DNA of 64,000 bases, from assembly GCA_028696075.1 (NCBI GenBank), contig JAQVHS010000002.1:161701-225700 (forward strand). The letters are read 5' to 3'. The stretch's first letter is position 1. Every line of letters begins with the position of its first letter. The notes beneath the pieces were generated by a model. That model ran no database searches, was not told where the DNA came from, and saw nothing but the letters and a program-made list of their open reading frames with translations. Both the position numbers and the translations under genes were made by a program. This stretch comes from Candidatus Gastranaerophilales bacterium (GTDB lineage Bacteria > Cyanobacteriota > Vampirovibrionia > Gastranaerophilales > JAILCC01). Below, in pieces: positions 16,311-25,695 of this stretch.

Positions 16311-17966
16311 TTATTCAAATATAGAATATAATCTTTGTTCTATTTCGTTTTGGTCTAATTTATCCGTGATTTTATTTAAGTCTATTGCCATTTGATAATT
16401 TTTTGCTGCTAAGTCAGGCTCTTGAAGTATTTGATACACCCTGCCAAGGTTGTAATAAGCAATAGTATCGGACGGATTATATTCAACAGCTTTGCTGAAA
16501 AATACCATCGCTTTTTCAACTTCTCCGCAGCTGTCTAAATAAATCGTGCCTAAATTATTATATGCATCTGAATTTTCAGAATCTAAATACAGGCATTGTT
16601 CAAATGCGATAATGGATTCTTCTGTTTTGTCTATCTGCCAAAGAGCAATACCCAGAGCACAGTAGGCTTTGGGTGTTTCCTGAATTTTTAATGAAAGACA
16701 GTAGTTTTCGATTGCATTATCAAACCGCTCTTTTTCATGGTAAATTTCGCCCAAAGAATAAAAAGCGTCATAATTTTCTTTATCAAGTACCGTTGCTGCC
16801 TCATAAGCGGTAATGGCGGCTTCATAGTTCTCCTTTACCTGATAGTAAATGGCTCCTTGTGCCTGACAGACTATTGAGGTCCACTTGTTGTCGGGGTTTA
16901 GGTTTATTGCTTTTTTATATTGAACAAGGGCTTCATCATAGTGTTTTAACTGTATGTAAGTATATGCCAGACTGTTTCTGTAAAACGGGTTATTAGGTTC
17001 AATATCAACAGCCCTTTTGAAGGAATTTAACGCTGAAAATCTGTCATCCACACGGATGTATAAGTTCCCGAGTTCATAGCAAATCCTTGCGTTGCAAGGA
17101 TCAGCTTTTAAGAGGTTTGTATAGCATTCAATTAACTCGTCTTCCTTGTTTTCACAGTAGTTTTGCATAATAGTTGCGAGTTTTAGAATTATTTGAGTGT
17201 TATAAGGGTTATATTCCAGCGCTTTTTTATAAGACTGTATGGCATGGTTTGTATCTTTGGCTTTAAATGCCGTATCGCCGGCTTTGATGTAAAACTGTTC
17301 CGTTTTCGGGGTGTTTTTCGCCGCACATTCATAATTTTGTGTCGCCAAATCGTATTTTTTTACCTGCTTTAAGAAAAACCCTTTTACATTGTAATAAAAC
17401 ACCGAAAGGTTACATATAAAGCTGCGGTAAAATAAATTTAACGTCGGCATATCAAATAATGTAAGCACGCTTCCGCTGAATAAATAGTAGATGGCATTTA
17501 AGAACTTGTTAAAGGAAAGCTCCCCGTTTCTTATACCTTCCAAAAGACTTAAAGCCAGAGCAATTCTGGCAGGGGAAGAGGTGAACAGGTTGGATTTTAT
17601 TGCGCGTAAAAACTCGTATCTTGCTTGTGCGTGATATCCCGCCAAATTCAAAAAATAACCGTAAAATAAACGTGCTTTAGGGCAGGACGGCGACAGCATT
17701 ATCGCCTTTCTGCACTGCTCTATTCCCTGCTCTACGGAAATTTGATTTTTTGTATAAAGTAAAATGGCAAGTTTATAATAAGGCTCTGAAATATGCGGGG
17801 CTATTTTCATTGCCTGGATATAATAGTCAATAGCATTCTGCAGGTCGGCTTCCTGTGATTTTAACAGGTAATTTTCGTGAGATTTTTTTGCCAAGTACAG
17901 CAGCTTTTTAGTGTTCTTAAATTCGTTAATGTCGGTAAAATTCCCGAGCGTCCTTTGATTAGGCAT
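16311..17966 (-). CDS. Large TPR-repeat protein
   Basis: 551 aa with about ten TPRs. Repeat consensus is plain, for example AIQSYKKALEYNPYNTQIILKLA, ALNSFKRAVDIEPNNPFYRNSLAYTYI, ALVQYKKAINLNPDN and KAMVFFSKAVEYNPSDTIAYYNLGRVY. The N-terminal 50 residues lack a signal peptide. A hydrophobic stretch (NAIYYLFSGSVLTLFD) breaks the repeats near residue 165. The role is presumably protein-protein scaffolding. In this lineage such long TPR proteins are numerous and uncharacterised. Confidence 0.75.
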   Translation of the reverse strand: MPNQRTLGNFTDINEFKNTKKLLYLAKKSHENYLLKSQEADLQNAIDYYIQAMKIAPHISEPYYKLAILLYTKNQISVEQGIEQCRKAIMLSPSCPKARLFYGYFLNLAGYHAQARYEFLRAIKSNLFTSSPARIALALSLLEGIRNGELSFNKFLNAIYYLFSGSVLTLFDMPTLNLFYRSFICNLSVFYYNVKGFFLKQVKKYDLATQNYECAAKNTPKTEQFYIKAGDTAFKAKDTNHAIQSYKKALEYNPYNTQIILKLATIMQNYCENKEDELIECYTNLLKADPCNARICYELGNLYIRVDDRFSALNSFKRAVDIEPNNPFYRNSLAYTYIQLKHYDEALVQYKKAINLNPDNKWTSIVCQAQGAIYYQVKENYEAAITAYEAATVLDKENYDAFYSLGEIYHEKERFDNAIENYCLSLKIQETPKAYCALGIALWQIDKTEESIIAFEQCLYLDSENSDAYNNLGTIYLDSCGEVEKAMVFFSKAVEYNPSDTIAYYNLGRVYQILQEPDLAAKNYQMAIDLNKITDKLDQNEIEQRLYSIFE

Positions 17967-18118
17967 GAAAAATCCTTACAATAATGGTTTAGACACGAGT
18001 ATTTATTCAGTTTTGCCTGATTTTACAAACAACAACTAAACATTAGTGTTATCGGATTTTTAGCGTGAAACTTTAGCCTCCAAAGCAAAAAAACATCTAA
18101 ATGGAGTATATAACGGCG

Positions 18119-19453
18119 CTATATTTCTAAAATCGCTTTTCGTGTTATTTCACATAATTCTTCAATTTGCTCATCAGTAATTATATACGGAGTCAGATAA
18201 TAAACCACATTGCCTAAAGGACGCAAAATAGCGCCATATTTGAGTGCGTTTTTATAAAAACGTTTCATTTTGTCATGACCCAAGGGTGTTTTTGAAATTT
18301 TATCCTCTACAAGTTCAACGGCACATATCATACCGAGCTGCCTCACATCTCCGACAAACTCAAGGTCTTTTAATTTTGCAAGTTCTGTTTTAAATTTTTC
18401 AATCTTGCTGTCTAGGCTCTCAAGAACTTTGTCTTCTTTTAAAATTCTTAAATTTTCAACGGCAACGGCGCAAGCCAATGCATTAGCGGTGTAGCTGTGT
18501 CCGTGGTAAAAGGTTTTGTTTTTTTCATAGTCATCATAAAAAGCATTATAAATCTTGTCATTTGTAAGCGTTACAGACAGAGGCATATATCCTGCCGTAA
18601 TGCCTTTAGCAAGGCAAATAATATCGGGAACAACTTTTGTATGCTGATAAGCAAAGAGCTTGCCTGTCCTGCCAAAACCGACTGCAACTTCATCAAAGAT
18701 TAAAATAATTTCGTATTTATCACAGACTTCACGAAGTTTCTCAAGGTATTCTTTTTTGTATATAATCATCCCGCCTGCTGCCTGAATTAAAGGCTCCATT
18801 ATAACGCTTGAGATGGAAGCATGATTTTCTTCTATAATATTTCGCATACTTTCAAAGCATTCTTCATGGCATGTTTCAGGTGTTTCAGAGCAAGGGCAGC
18901 GGTAGCATGAAGGGCTTTGAGCTTGCAATACGTCAAAAATAATCGGTTTGTAAACTTTGTGGTACAAGTCCACCCCGCCTACAGAAACAGCTCCTAATGT
19001 ATCGCCATGGTATGAATTTTTTAAAGCAACAAATTTTGTTTTCTCCGCCCGACCTGTTTGTGATTGGTACTGATATGCCATTTTCAATGCAACTTCTACC
19101 GCAGTAGAGCCGTTATCAGAGTAAAAAACTTTAGTGAAAGCATTATCCGTAAGTTCTACAAGTTCAGAGGCAAGTTTTACGGCATTTTCATGAGTAAACC
19201 CTGCAAACATACAATGTTCCAGTTTTTGAACCTGATTAATTAAAGCTTTGTTTATTTTTGGGTTGCAATGCCCCAAGGTGTTAACCCACCAGGAAGAAAC
19301 GGCGTCTATGTAGCGGTTTGAGTCAATGTCATAAAGATAAATTCCCTCTCCTTTTTCAATTACTATAGGCTTATCTTCTTCTAATTCTTTCATTTGTGTA
19401 AAAGGGTGCCAAACAGTTTCAAAGTCCTTTTTTATTATTCCTTCTTTATCCAT
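18119..19453 (-). CDS. bioA: Adenosylmethionine-8-amino-7-oxononanoate aminotransferase
   Basis: 444 aa, PLP-dependent class III aminotransferase; converts KAPA to DAPA in biotin synthesis using SAM as amino donor. BioA hallmarks include VWHPFTQM near the N-terminus, SSWWVNTLGH, the phosphate-binding SDNGSTAVE, IFDEVAVGFGRTG and the PLP lysine in CLAKGITAGYMPLS. A cysteine-rich insert (CYRCPCSETPETCHEEC) in the middle is unusual but occurs in some anaerobes' BioA; it could bind a metal. No other bio genes are adjacent. Confidence 0.93.
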   Translation of the reverse strand: MDKEGIIKKDFETVWHPFTQMKELEEDKPIVIEKGEGIYLYDIDSNRYIDAVSSWWVNTLGHCNPKINKALINQVQKLEHCMFAGFTHENAVKLASELVELTDNAFTKVFYSDNGSTAVEVALKMAYQYQSQTGRAEKTKFVALKNSYHGDTLGAVSVGGVDLYHKVYKPIIFDVLQAQSPSCYRCPCSETPETCHEECFESMRNIIEENHASISSVIMEPLIQAAGGMIIYKKEYLEKLREVCDKYEIILIFDEVAVGFGRTGKLFAYQHTKVVPDIICLAKGITAGYMPLSVTLTNDKIYNAFYDDYEKNKTFYHGHSYTANALACAVAVENLRILKEDKVLESLDSKIEKFKTELAKLKDLEFVGDVRQLGMICAVELVEDKISKTPLGHDKMKRFYKNALKYGAILRPLGNVVYYLTPYIITDEQIEELCEITRKAILEI

Positions 19454-19504
19454 AATATTCCTCTTTCGTTAGGAGTATAACATAAAGAAATTGCTTAACT
19501 AATA

Positions 19505-19533
19505 TTAGACTAATATTTTTGATATTGTATAAT
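19505..19533 (+). promoter_or_regulatory. Predicted sigma-70 promoter of the pxpA operon
   Basis: TTAGAC (19505-19510) and TATAAT (19528-19533) with a 17-base spacer, about 30 bases upstream of the pxpA ATG. The same spacer holds a repeated ACTAATATT, which may bind a regulator of the divergent bioA gene. Confidence 0.55.
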
Positions 19534-19564
19534 AATAATGTCGTACAAATAGAGAGCACGAATA

Positions 19565-20374
19565 ATGTTATCAATAAATGATTTAAAAAAAGATACGGAA
19601 AAAAAGATTTACTATATAAACACCAACTGTGATTTAGCGCAAAGCTTCGGTGTTTATCACAATGAGCTTGAACTTGAACTTCTACCTTACGCTTCTGCAG
19701 TCAATATTTCTTGTGCTGCGCATTCGGGCGACCCGTTAACTATCAGGAACGCTTTATTGTATGCCAAAAATTACAACGTAGAAATCGGAGCGCATATAGG
19801 ATATCCCGATATTCAGGGTTTTGGTTACAGGACAATGGATTTGAATGAGGAAGAAATGGAAGCCTTGGTACTGTTTCAAATAGGTGCAATATCATCTTTG
19901 GCAAAGGCTTATGGGCTAAAAGTTACGCATGTAAGACCGCATGGTGCGCTTTATGTAAAAGCCGTAAATGATTTTCAGACAATGCTTTCTATGGCAAAAG
20001 CTATTGCAAAAACTGATAAATGGCTTGTTTTGCTGGCTTGCGAATGTCCGAATTTAAGAAAAGCAGCCGAGCTTGCAGGGATAAAATGCGCAGGTGAAGT
20101 ATTTTTGGATAAAAAATATAAAATTGACGGTACTCCTGATTTTGAGGCAAAGGATATTGTAGATATAGACTACAGCGTGAAAGTGCTTGAAAATTTACTG
20201 GAAAACCAATCCGTAGTTAATGAAGAAGGCGGATTAACCAAAGTTAAATTTGAGTCAATACATCTTAATATGAAGAATGAAATTTCACTTGATATAGCGC
20301 AAACAGTAAAGAACAAACTCGAGCGTCCCGTGCCTTTGGCATTGAGTATTATGGAAGATAAGAGCTGGATTTAG
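19565..20374 (+). CDS. pxpA: 5-oxoprolinase subunit A (LamB/YcsF family)
   Basis: 269 aa, slightly longer than the usual 250. Family motifs are clear: NTNCDLAQSFGVY, SCAAHSGDP, IGAHIGYPDIQGFGYR and HVRPHGALYVKAV, which are conserved metal or substrate residues. With PxpB and PxpC it hydrolyses 5-oxoproline to glutamate using ATP. pxpB and pxpC are not seen nearby, so the partners lie elsewhere or this copy acts in another way. It heads a plus-strand run that continues through the YvcK-like gene, panB and panC. Confidence 0.85.
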   Translation: MLSINDLKKDTEKKIYYINTNCDLAQSFGVYHNELELELLPYASAVNISCAAHSGDPLTIRNALLYAKNYNVEIGAHIGYPDIQGFGYRTMDLNEEEMEALVLFQIGAISSLAKAYGLKVTHVRPHGALYVKAVNDFQTMLSMAKAIAKTDKWLVLLACECPNLRKAAELAGIKCAGEVFLDKKYKIDGTPDFEAKDIVDIDYSVKVLENLLENQSVVNEEGGLTKVKFESIHLNMKNEISLDIAQTVKNKLERPVPLALSIMEDKSWI

Positions 20375-20383
20375 GGGAATAAG

Positions 20384-21703
20384 TTGAAATTATTTAATAA
20401 GTATACCACCTGGTTGATTCCGGGTTTGCAGGTTAAAAGATGGTTTTTACTGGTATTATTAGGCGCACTTTTTCTGTTTGTAGGTGCGGTATTTTTCTTT
20501 ACCCTTGAACCTGTGTATGAAATAGTAACGTTTTTGAAATCCATAGCCTCCAAACTTAATCTGCAGATAGCCGGTATTACTCTGATACTTGCGGGTGCAG
20601 GGGCTTTTTATCTGGGGTTAAGAAGAGCGTATATTTCAATGTTCGATGCTATCAACCCTAAAAATAAAGATTTGGTTTTAGAAAATTTATTCAAAAGAAG
20701 GATGCTTAACAAAGGACCGAAAATAGTTGTAATAGGCGGCGGCACCGGCTTGTCCACAATTTTAAAAGGGCTTAAAAATATAACCAATAACCTTACCGCC
20801 ATTGTAACGGTTGGAGATGACGGCGGCAGCTCCGGCAGGTTAAGAGCAGAGTTCGGGGTGCTTCCTCCCGGTGATATCAGAAACTGCATTGCGGCTTTGG
20901 CTGATGAAGAAGATTTGGTAACGGAGCTTTTTCAATACAGATTTAAAAAAGGCAGCGGGCTTGAAGGACATAGTTTTGGCAACCTGTTTTTATCCGTGTT
21001 ATGTGAAATCACAGGTGATATGTATAGCGCAATTAAAGAATCTTCAAAGGTTTTAGCCATAAGAGGCAGGGTACTGCCGTCTACTTTGGACGATATGCGC
21101 CTAAGAGCGGAAATGGAAGACGGCAGGATAATAGACGGCGAGTCTAACATTCCCGAGGCTCAGGGCAAAATAATAAGATTATTTTGCGAGCCTAAGCATC
21201 CTAAAGCGCTTAAAGAGGCTCTGGATAATATTAGTGATGCCGATATAATTATAATGGGACCGGGCAGTCTTTATACCAGTGTAATCCCCAATTTATTGGT
21301 AGAAGAAATTACACAGGCTATAGCCGGCGCCTCTGCACAAAAAGCTTATATTTGCAATGTAATGACACAACCCGGTGAAACCGATGATTATACGGTGTCT
21401 GACCATCTGAAAGCAATTTTAAATCATTCCAAAAACAAAAATATTATAGATACCGTATTTATTAATAACGAATTGCCTGACAATCTGGCTGATAAATATC
21501 AGATAGCAGGTTCGTTCCCCGTAAAATACGATAAAGAAGAAGTTCAGAAATTAGGGCTTAATGTAATAAGAAGAAAACTTATAGAAGAAGACAAAAACGG
21601 TTTTGTCCGCCATAGTCCTACCCGTTTGTCCCGGGTTGTATACATTTGGTATAAGAAAAAATTTGATGCAAATAAAGTAGATTTGCCGTTTGAACCGAGG
21701 TAA
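20384..21703 (+). CDS. YvcK/CofD-like gluconeogenesis factor
   Basis: 439 aa, TTG start with AGGGG upstream. Two N-terminal transmembrane helices (LLVLLGALFLFVGAVFFF region and LQIAGITLILAGAGAFYLG) precede the CofD-like domain: GGGTGLSTILKGLKN, VTVGDDGGSSGRLRAEF, PPGDIRNCIAAL. In Bacillus YvcK is needed for growth on gluconeogenic substrates and binds UDP-sugars; cyanobacterial-type proteins also carry the membrane extension. It follows pxpA by nine bases, so they probably share a transcript. Biochemical activity is not settled. Confidence 0.85.
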   Translation: MKLFNKYTTWLIPGLQVKRWFLLVLLGALFLFVGAVFFFTLEPVYEIVTFLKSIASKLNLQIAGITLILAGAGAFYLGLRRAYISMFDAINPKNKDLVLENLFKRRMLNKGPKIVVIGGGTGLSTILKGLKNITNNLTAIVTVGDDGGSSGRLRAEFGVLPPGDIRNCIAALADEEDLVTELFQYRFKKGSGLEGHSFGNLFLSVLCEITGDMYSAIKESSKVLAIRGRVLPSTLDDMRLRAEMEDGRIIDGESNIPEAQGKIIRLFCEPKHPKALKEALDNISDADIIIMGPGSLYTSVIPNLLVEEITQAIAGASAQKAYICNVMTQPGETDDYTVSDHLKAILNHSKNKNIIDTVFINNELPDNLADKYQIAGSFPVKYDKEEVQKLGLNVIRRKLIEEDKNGFVRHSPTRLSRVVYIWYKKKFDANKVDLPFEPR

Positions 21704-21711
21704 AGTTAAAA

Positions 21712-22554
21712 ATGCAGCACATAACATCAGAAACTTTAATTCAAATGAAAAAAGCTCAACAAAAAATTGTCTGTATAACAGCGTACGATTACTCCACAGC
21801 AAAGATTATAGACAAGTCCGGTATTGATTTGATTTTGGTTGGTGATTCTGCCGCAATGGTCATGATGGGATATAAAGATACTTGCCAAATCGGTATGGAT
21901 GAAATGCTTATATTTACAAAAGGAGTTGCCAACGGAGTGGAGAATGCCCTTTTAATAGCGGATATGCCTGCGGGGACTTATGAAACTTCGCTTGAAGCAG
22001 GAATAAAAAATGCAAAAGCTTTTATAGAGGCAGGTGCTAAGGGCGTTAAACTTGAAACTTGCAATGAACATATACTTAATCTTGTAAGAGAGCTGAAAAA
22101 TCTCAATATTCCTGTTGTGGCGCATTTGGGGTTTACGCCTCAACATGTTGATAAGCTTGGCGGATACAAAGTTCAGGTAAAAGAATTTGCGCAGGCGCAG
22201 GATGTTTTGGCGCAGGCAAAGCAGCTTGAAGAAGCAGGCGCTATTGCTTTGGTGCTTGAAATGGTTCCCGAAATCCCCGCAAAATATATAAGCGAAAACT
22301 TAACCGTACCGACAATAGGAATAGGAGCAGGACAATATTGCGACGGTCAAATTCTGGTAGTTGACGACTTACTCGGGAAGTTCAGCGACTTTACCCCTAA
22401 ATTTGTAAAAAAATATGCTGATTTGAATGAAGTAATTTCACAAGCTGTTTCGAGTTATTCACAAGACGTAAAAAAAGGCAAGTTTCCTGAAGATGTTCAT
22501 AAATTTAATATCACAGAAGAAGAGAAAGAAAAATTTTCAAATGCACGTATGTAA
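21712..22554 (+). CDS. panB: Ketopantoate hydroxymethyltransferase
   Basis: 280 aa. PanB transfers a hydroxymethyl group from methylene-THF to 2-oxoisovalerate in pantothenate synthesis. Motifs: CITAYDYSTAKIID, LVGDSAAMVMMGY (metal and substrate site), ADMPAGTYE and GIGAGQYCDGQILV. It overlaps panC by 14 bases. The C-terminal KKGKFPEDVHKFN is typical. Secure. Confidence 0.96.
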   Translation: MQHITSETLIQMKKAQQKIVCITAYDYSTAKIIDKSGIDLILVGDSAAMVMMGYKDTCQIGMDEMLIFTKGVANGVENALLIADMPAGTYETSLEAGIKNAKAFIEAGAKGVKLETCNEHILNLVRELKNLNIPVVAHLGFTPQHVDKLGGYKVQVKEFAQAQDVLAQAKQLEEAGAIALVLEMVPEIPAKYISENLTVPTIGIGAGQYCDGQILVVDDLLGKFSDFTPKFVKKYADLNEVISQAVSSYSQDVKKGKFPEDVHKFNITEEEKEKFSNARM

Positions 22555-23377
22555 AACAGTAAAAGAAACCGGAGAAATAATCAGGGAATGGAAACAACAA
22601 GGTTTTAATGTAGGGCTTGTTCCGACTATGGGCGCTTTGCATGCCGGACATAAAAGTCTGATAGACAAAGCCCGTACTTCCTGTGATAAAGTAGTAGTCA
22701 GTATCTTTGTTAATCCTACACAGTTTGGTCCTGATGAGGATTTTGATAAATACCCCAGAACTTTTGACAGGGACAAAAAACTGTGCGAACAGGCGGGCGT
22801 TGATTTGATTTTTCACCCTGATGTCAGTGATATGTACGAAGGTAAACATAATTTTACAGTGCAGGTTCCCCGATTTTATAACGATAAACTGTGCGGTAAA
22901 ACAAGGCAGGGACATTTTAACGGGGTTGCAACCGTTGTATTGAAACTCTTTAACATAACAACTCCCGATTATGCATTTTTCGGGCAAAAGGATTTGCAGC
23001 AGCTCATTATTTTAAAACAAATGTGCCAAAATCTTAACATACCCGCGGAGATAGTATTATGCCCCATTATAAGAGAGGAGAGCGGGCTTGCTTTGAGTTC
23101 AAGGAATTCCTATCTTACTGCTAAGGAAAAAGAAAAAGCGGCTTCCATTAATGCTGTTCTTGGCAAAATACAAGAGTTATACACGCAAGGTGTAACCGAC
23201 AAGGATAAGGTTTTTAAGCAAGCACTGGAATTACTTGATAATTCAATAAGAATAGAATATCTTGAAGCGCATAGTCTTAATAATCTTGATTATTCGGACA
23301 AATTACAACATAATACTTTTATAGCTATAGCCGTAAAATTAAATAATGTTAGGTTAATTGATAATGTGATTTTGTAA
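22541..23377 (+). CDS. panC: Pantothenate synthetase
   Basis: 278 aa. It makes pantothenate from pantoate and beta-alanine with ATP. HIGH-like motif VPTMGALHAGHKSL, FVNPTQFGPDEDFDKYPR, GHFNGVATVVLKLFNI and the KMSKS-like ALSSRNSYL loop are all present. The start at 22541 (MHVCKTVKE) is preferred to an upstream in-frame start at 22493 because it matches the family's first strand and lies 14 bases inside the end of panB. Secure. Confidence 0.96.
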   Translation: MHVCKTVKETGEIIREWKQQGFNVGLVPTMGALHAGHKSLIDKARTSCDKVVVSIFVNPTQFGPDEDFDKYPRTFDRDKKLCEQAGVDLIFHPDVSDMYEGKHNFTVQVPRFYNDKLCGKTRQGHFNGVATVVLKLFNITTPDYAFFGQKDLQQLIILKQMCQNLNIPAEIVLCPIIREESGLALSSRNSYLTAKEKEKAASINAVLGKIQELYTQGVTDKDKVFKQALELLDNSIRIEYLEAHSLNNLDYSDKLQHNTFIAIAVKLNNVRLIDNVIL

Positions 23378-23380
23378 AAT

Positions 23381-24274
23381 ATGGGAAATCTTGCAAGAAA
23401 TTTAATAAAGCTGATACAGTTGCTAATCATCCTTATGATACCATCTTTGATTGTATATTGGATAATTTTGCAGATTAATTCTCCTGACTTAAACTCTTAT
23501 CGTGTGCTGCTGGGTACGGTATGTCAGCCTATTATAGAATTTGTGTCAAATTTCGGAGTATATGTTGTCGAAAATATTGATTTAACGCCAATGGTAGCAA
23601 CAGTATTTTTAATTTTGGTCTTTTTCTTAATCGGCACATTGGAAGGCGCCGTAAATTATTTTGAAAAACTTGCAAAAAGGCAACATCAGACTATGACGAT
23701 AAATAAAACTATTGAAGCAAACAAGAAACAGGAGGAAGAGTATTTAACATTCTTATACCAGCAACAAACAATCTATTTAATGACGGAGTTAAATTTTGAA
23801 CGCTTTACAATAAGCAGCACCCCTGAAACGGAAATAAAAAAAACGCTTGCTAAATCAGAAGAGGAGCTTTTTTTAAACGTACGAATGTACAAAGGTCATC
23901 CTCTCTCCTCAAATGACATTGAAGATGATAAGTTAAAGGTGGTAATTTTTTATGCTCAGGAAGATGCTATAAATTTTCTTATAAATTTTGAAAAACTTTT
24001 GGAAAAACAAAATAATGCCCTTAATTCTATCGGATATGCTATCTCTTGCAAGACAGTTTTAGATGCGCAGATGCCGAATGCAATGAACTTCTTTGTACTT
24101 CAAATCCTTAAGCGTATTATAAACAGTATCCAGCATGACAGTATTTATACGACACATTCTTTTAAAGAAAGGTACCAGAAATTCGGCTTAATTAAAGGGC
24201 TTACTTTTATATCACAAGGATTGTACAGTATAAGAGGGGAAAGAATAGAACTTTTTAAATTGAAATTAATTTAA
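23381..24274 (+). CDS. Membrane protein of unknown function
   Basis: 297 aa starting four bases after panC. Two N-terminal transmembrane helices (LIQLLIILMIPSLIVYWIIL and MVATVFLILVFFLIGTLEGA) flank a short extracytoplasmic loop, followed by a cytosolic domain of about 190 residues. That domain begins with a coiled-coil segment (KTIEANKKQEEEYLTFLYQQQ) and continues alpha/beta. No family is recognised. Position in the pan run suggests co-transcription, not function. Confidence 0.6.
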   Translation: MGNLARNLIKLIQLLIILMIPSLIVYWIILQINSPDLNSYRVLLGTVCQPIIEFVSNFGVYVVENIDLTPMVATVFLILVFFLIGTLEGAVNYFEKLAKRQHQTMTINKTIEANKKQEEEYLTFLYQQQTIYLMTELNFERFTISSTPETEIKKTLAKSEEELFLNVRMYKGHPLSSNDIEDDKLKVVIFYAQEDAINFLINFEKLLEKQNNALNSIGYAISCKTVLDAQMPNAMNFFVLQILKRIINSIQHDSIYTTHSFKERYQKFGLIKGLTFISQGLYSIRGERIELFKLKLI

Positions 24275-24289
24275 AAGAAGGCGGTTTTT

Positions 24290-24919
24290 ATGAAAAAAAT
24301 TAAAATACTAATAATTTTTATATTATTTATGTTTGTTTATACACCGTTAATGCTCGCTAACGCTGCTGTTTTAGAAGGCGGAGTTGAGTTTAATTGGCCA
24401 AAACTCACTCAAAATGACAGGGATTTGGAAATACAAAATTTGAAAGACCGGCTTTTTACCGACAAATTAGTTAGAACAATGGATAAGAATTATTTAAAAG
24501 AAAAATACAATGATTTTCAAAAGGATCCAAACTATCCAATGAATATGTATTATCTGAAAACCGGTCAAACTAATCTTCAGGACAGATTAATAGCAGGGTT
24601 TTATATGAAAAAAATACTTTATGCTTATGGTGTAATTTATAAAAAAAATCCTAAACATTGCTATTATTACAACGCAATCGGGAATTTGTTCAGCGTGGAA
24701 ATTTTTGATAAAAATTATAACGACTACCCCGTTTCATCAGCCCAATATTATATGAACGGTAAATTAGGCTCTGTTGTATATGCGCAAAGCGAATACGATG
24801 AATTTGTTTATAATGATAAAGGCAAATTTTTGGGACGCTGGTATCAGGACAAATATTATAATAACAAAGCAAAAGTTATCATGACAAGGGAGCTTCCTTA
24901 CAAATTTCAGGGAAATTAA
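24290..24919 (+). CDS. Secreted protein with signal peptide
   Basis: 209 aa. Signal peptide KKIKILIIFILFMFVYTPLMLANA with a likely cleavage near ANA-A. The mature part is Tyr- and Asn-rich (NPKHCYYYNAIG, KYYNNKAKVI). It resembles small exported proteins with antiparallel sheet repeats (Gly-Lys-Leu-Gly-Ser turns), but nothing specific can be named. SD GAAGGCGG upstream. The next gene follows after two bases. Confidence 0.6.
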   Translation: MKKIKILIIFILFMFVYTPLMLANAAVLEGGVEFNWPKLTQNDRDLEIQNLKDRLFTDKLVRTMDKNYLKEKYNDFQKDPNYPMNMYYLKTGQTNLQDRLIAGFYMKKILYAYGVIYKKNPKHCYYYNAIGNLFSVEIFDKNYNDYPVSSAQYYMNGKLGSVVYAQSEYDEFVYNDKGKFLGRWYQDKYYNNKAKVIMTRELPYKFQGN

Positions 24920-24921
24920 AT

Positions 24922-25695
24922 ATGGTAAAGGTACTGGCACTGCAATTTGAGCCGTTAATCGGTAATCAGGTGAAAAATTATCAAACCGTAAGCAAAATGC
25001 TTAGAGAAAATGTTGATTTTAAGCCGGATGTGGTTATTTTACCGGAGTTGTTTATAACAGGACTTGATTATGACCATATACCCGAAACAGCTCAAAATAC
25101 TATAGGACCTATAAGTACGTTTTTAAGCGGCATTGCCGAAAAATACAATACAAATATAATAGGCGGAAGTTTTTTTGAAAAAACTCATGAGGGTAAATTT
25201 TATAATACAACATTGGTTTTGAACAGAAAAGGTGAAATCATATCAAAATACAGGAAAATTCATACATTTTCGCATTGCGGAAGCACAGAGGGGAAGTTTG
25301 TATCGAACGGTGTTGACACAAAAATAGTTGATATAGAAGGAATAAAATATGCGCTTGCAATATGTTATGATTTAAGATTTCCCGAACAGTTCAGAAAAAT
25401 GGCTCAAGACGGGGCAGAAATATTTGTTGTTCCTGCGGCTTGGGGCGCGGAACGTCTTGAACATTGGATTTTGCTAAACAGGGTAAGAGCTTTGGAAAAT
25501 TTATGCTGTTTGGTATCGTGCGGCGCCTGCTGCAATAATTTTGCAGGACACTCGATGGCGGTCAACCCTTGGGGAGATATAATTATTCAGGCTGAGGACA
25601 AACAAACCGCTCTGCGGATAACCGTTGATGTCGAGGAAATTAAAAAAATCCGCACAAATACAGCGTTCTTAAACGATATTAGAGCGCTTACTTAA
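24922..25695 (+). CDS. Carbon-nitrogen hydrolase (omega-amidase-like)
   Basis: 257 aa nitrilase-superfamily amidase. Glu-Lys-Cys triad residues are seen: VILPELFITG (Glu), SKYRKIHTFS (Lys) and ALAICYDLRFPEQFR (Cys). The pattern fits the Nit2/omega-amidase and YafV-type branch, which remove toxic alpha-ketoglutaramate or similar amides. It is the last gene of the plus-strand run; its stop overlaps the convergent acyltransferase gene by eight bases. Substrate is not certain. Confidence 0.85.
   Translation: MVKVLALQFEPLIGNQVKNYQTVSKMLRENVDFKPDVVILPELFITGLDYDHIPETAQNTIGPISTFLSGIAEKYNTNIIGGSFFEKTHEGKFYNTTLVLNRKGEIISKYRKIHTFSHCGSTEGKFVSNGVDTKIVDIEGIKYALAICYDLRFPEQFRKMAQDGAEIFVVPAAWGAERLEHWILLNRVRALENLCCLVSCGACCNNFAGHSMAVNPWGDIIIQAEDKQTALRITVDVEEIKKIRTNTAFLNDIRALT

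Noticed and set aside
22511-22987. 158-aa minus-strand frame
   Set aside because: Antisense to panC, no ribosome-binding site, no family similarity.
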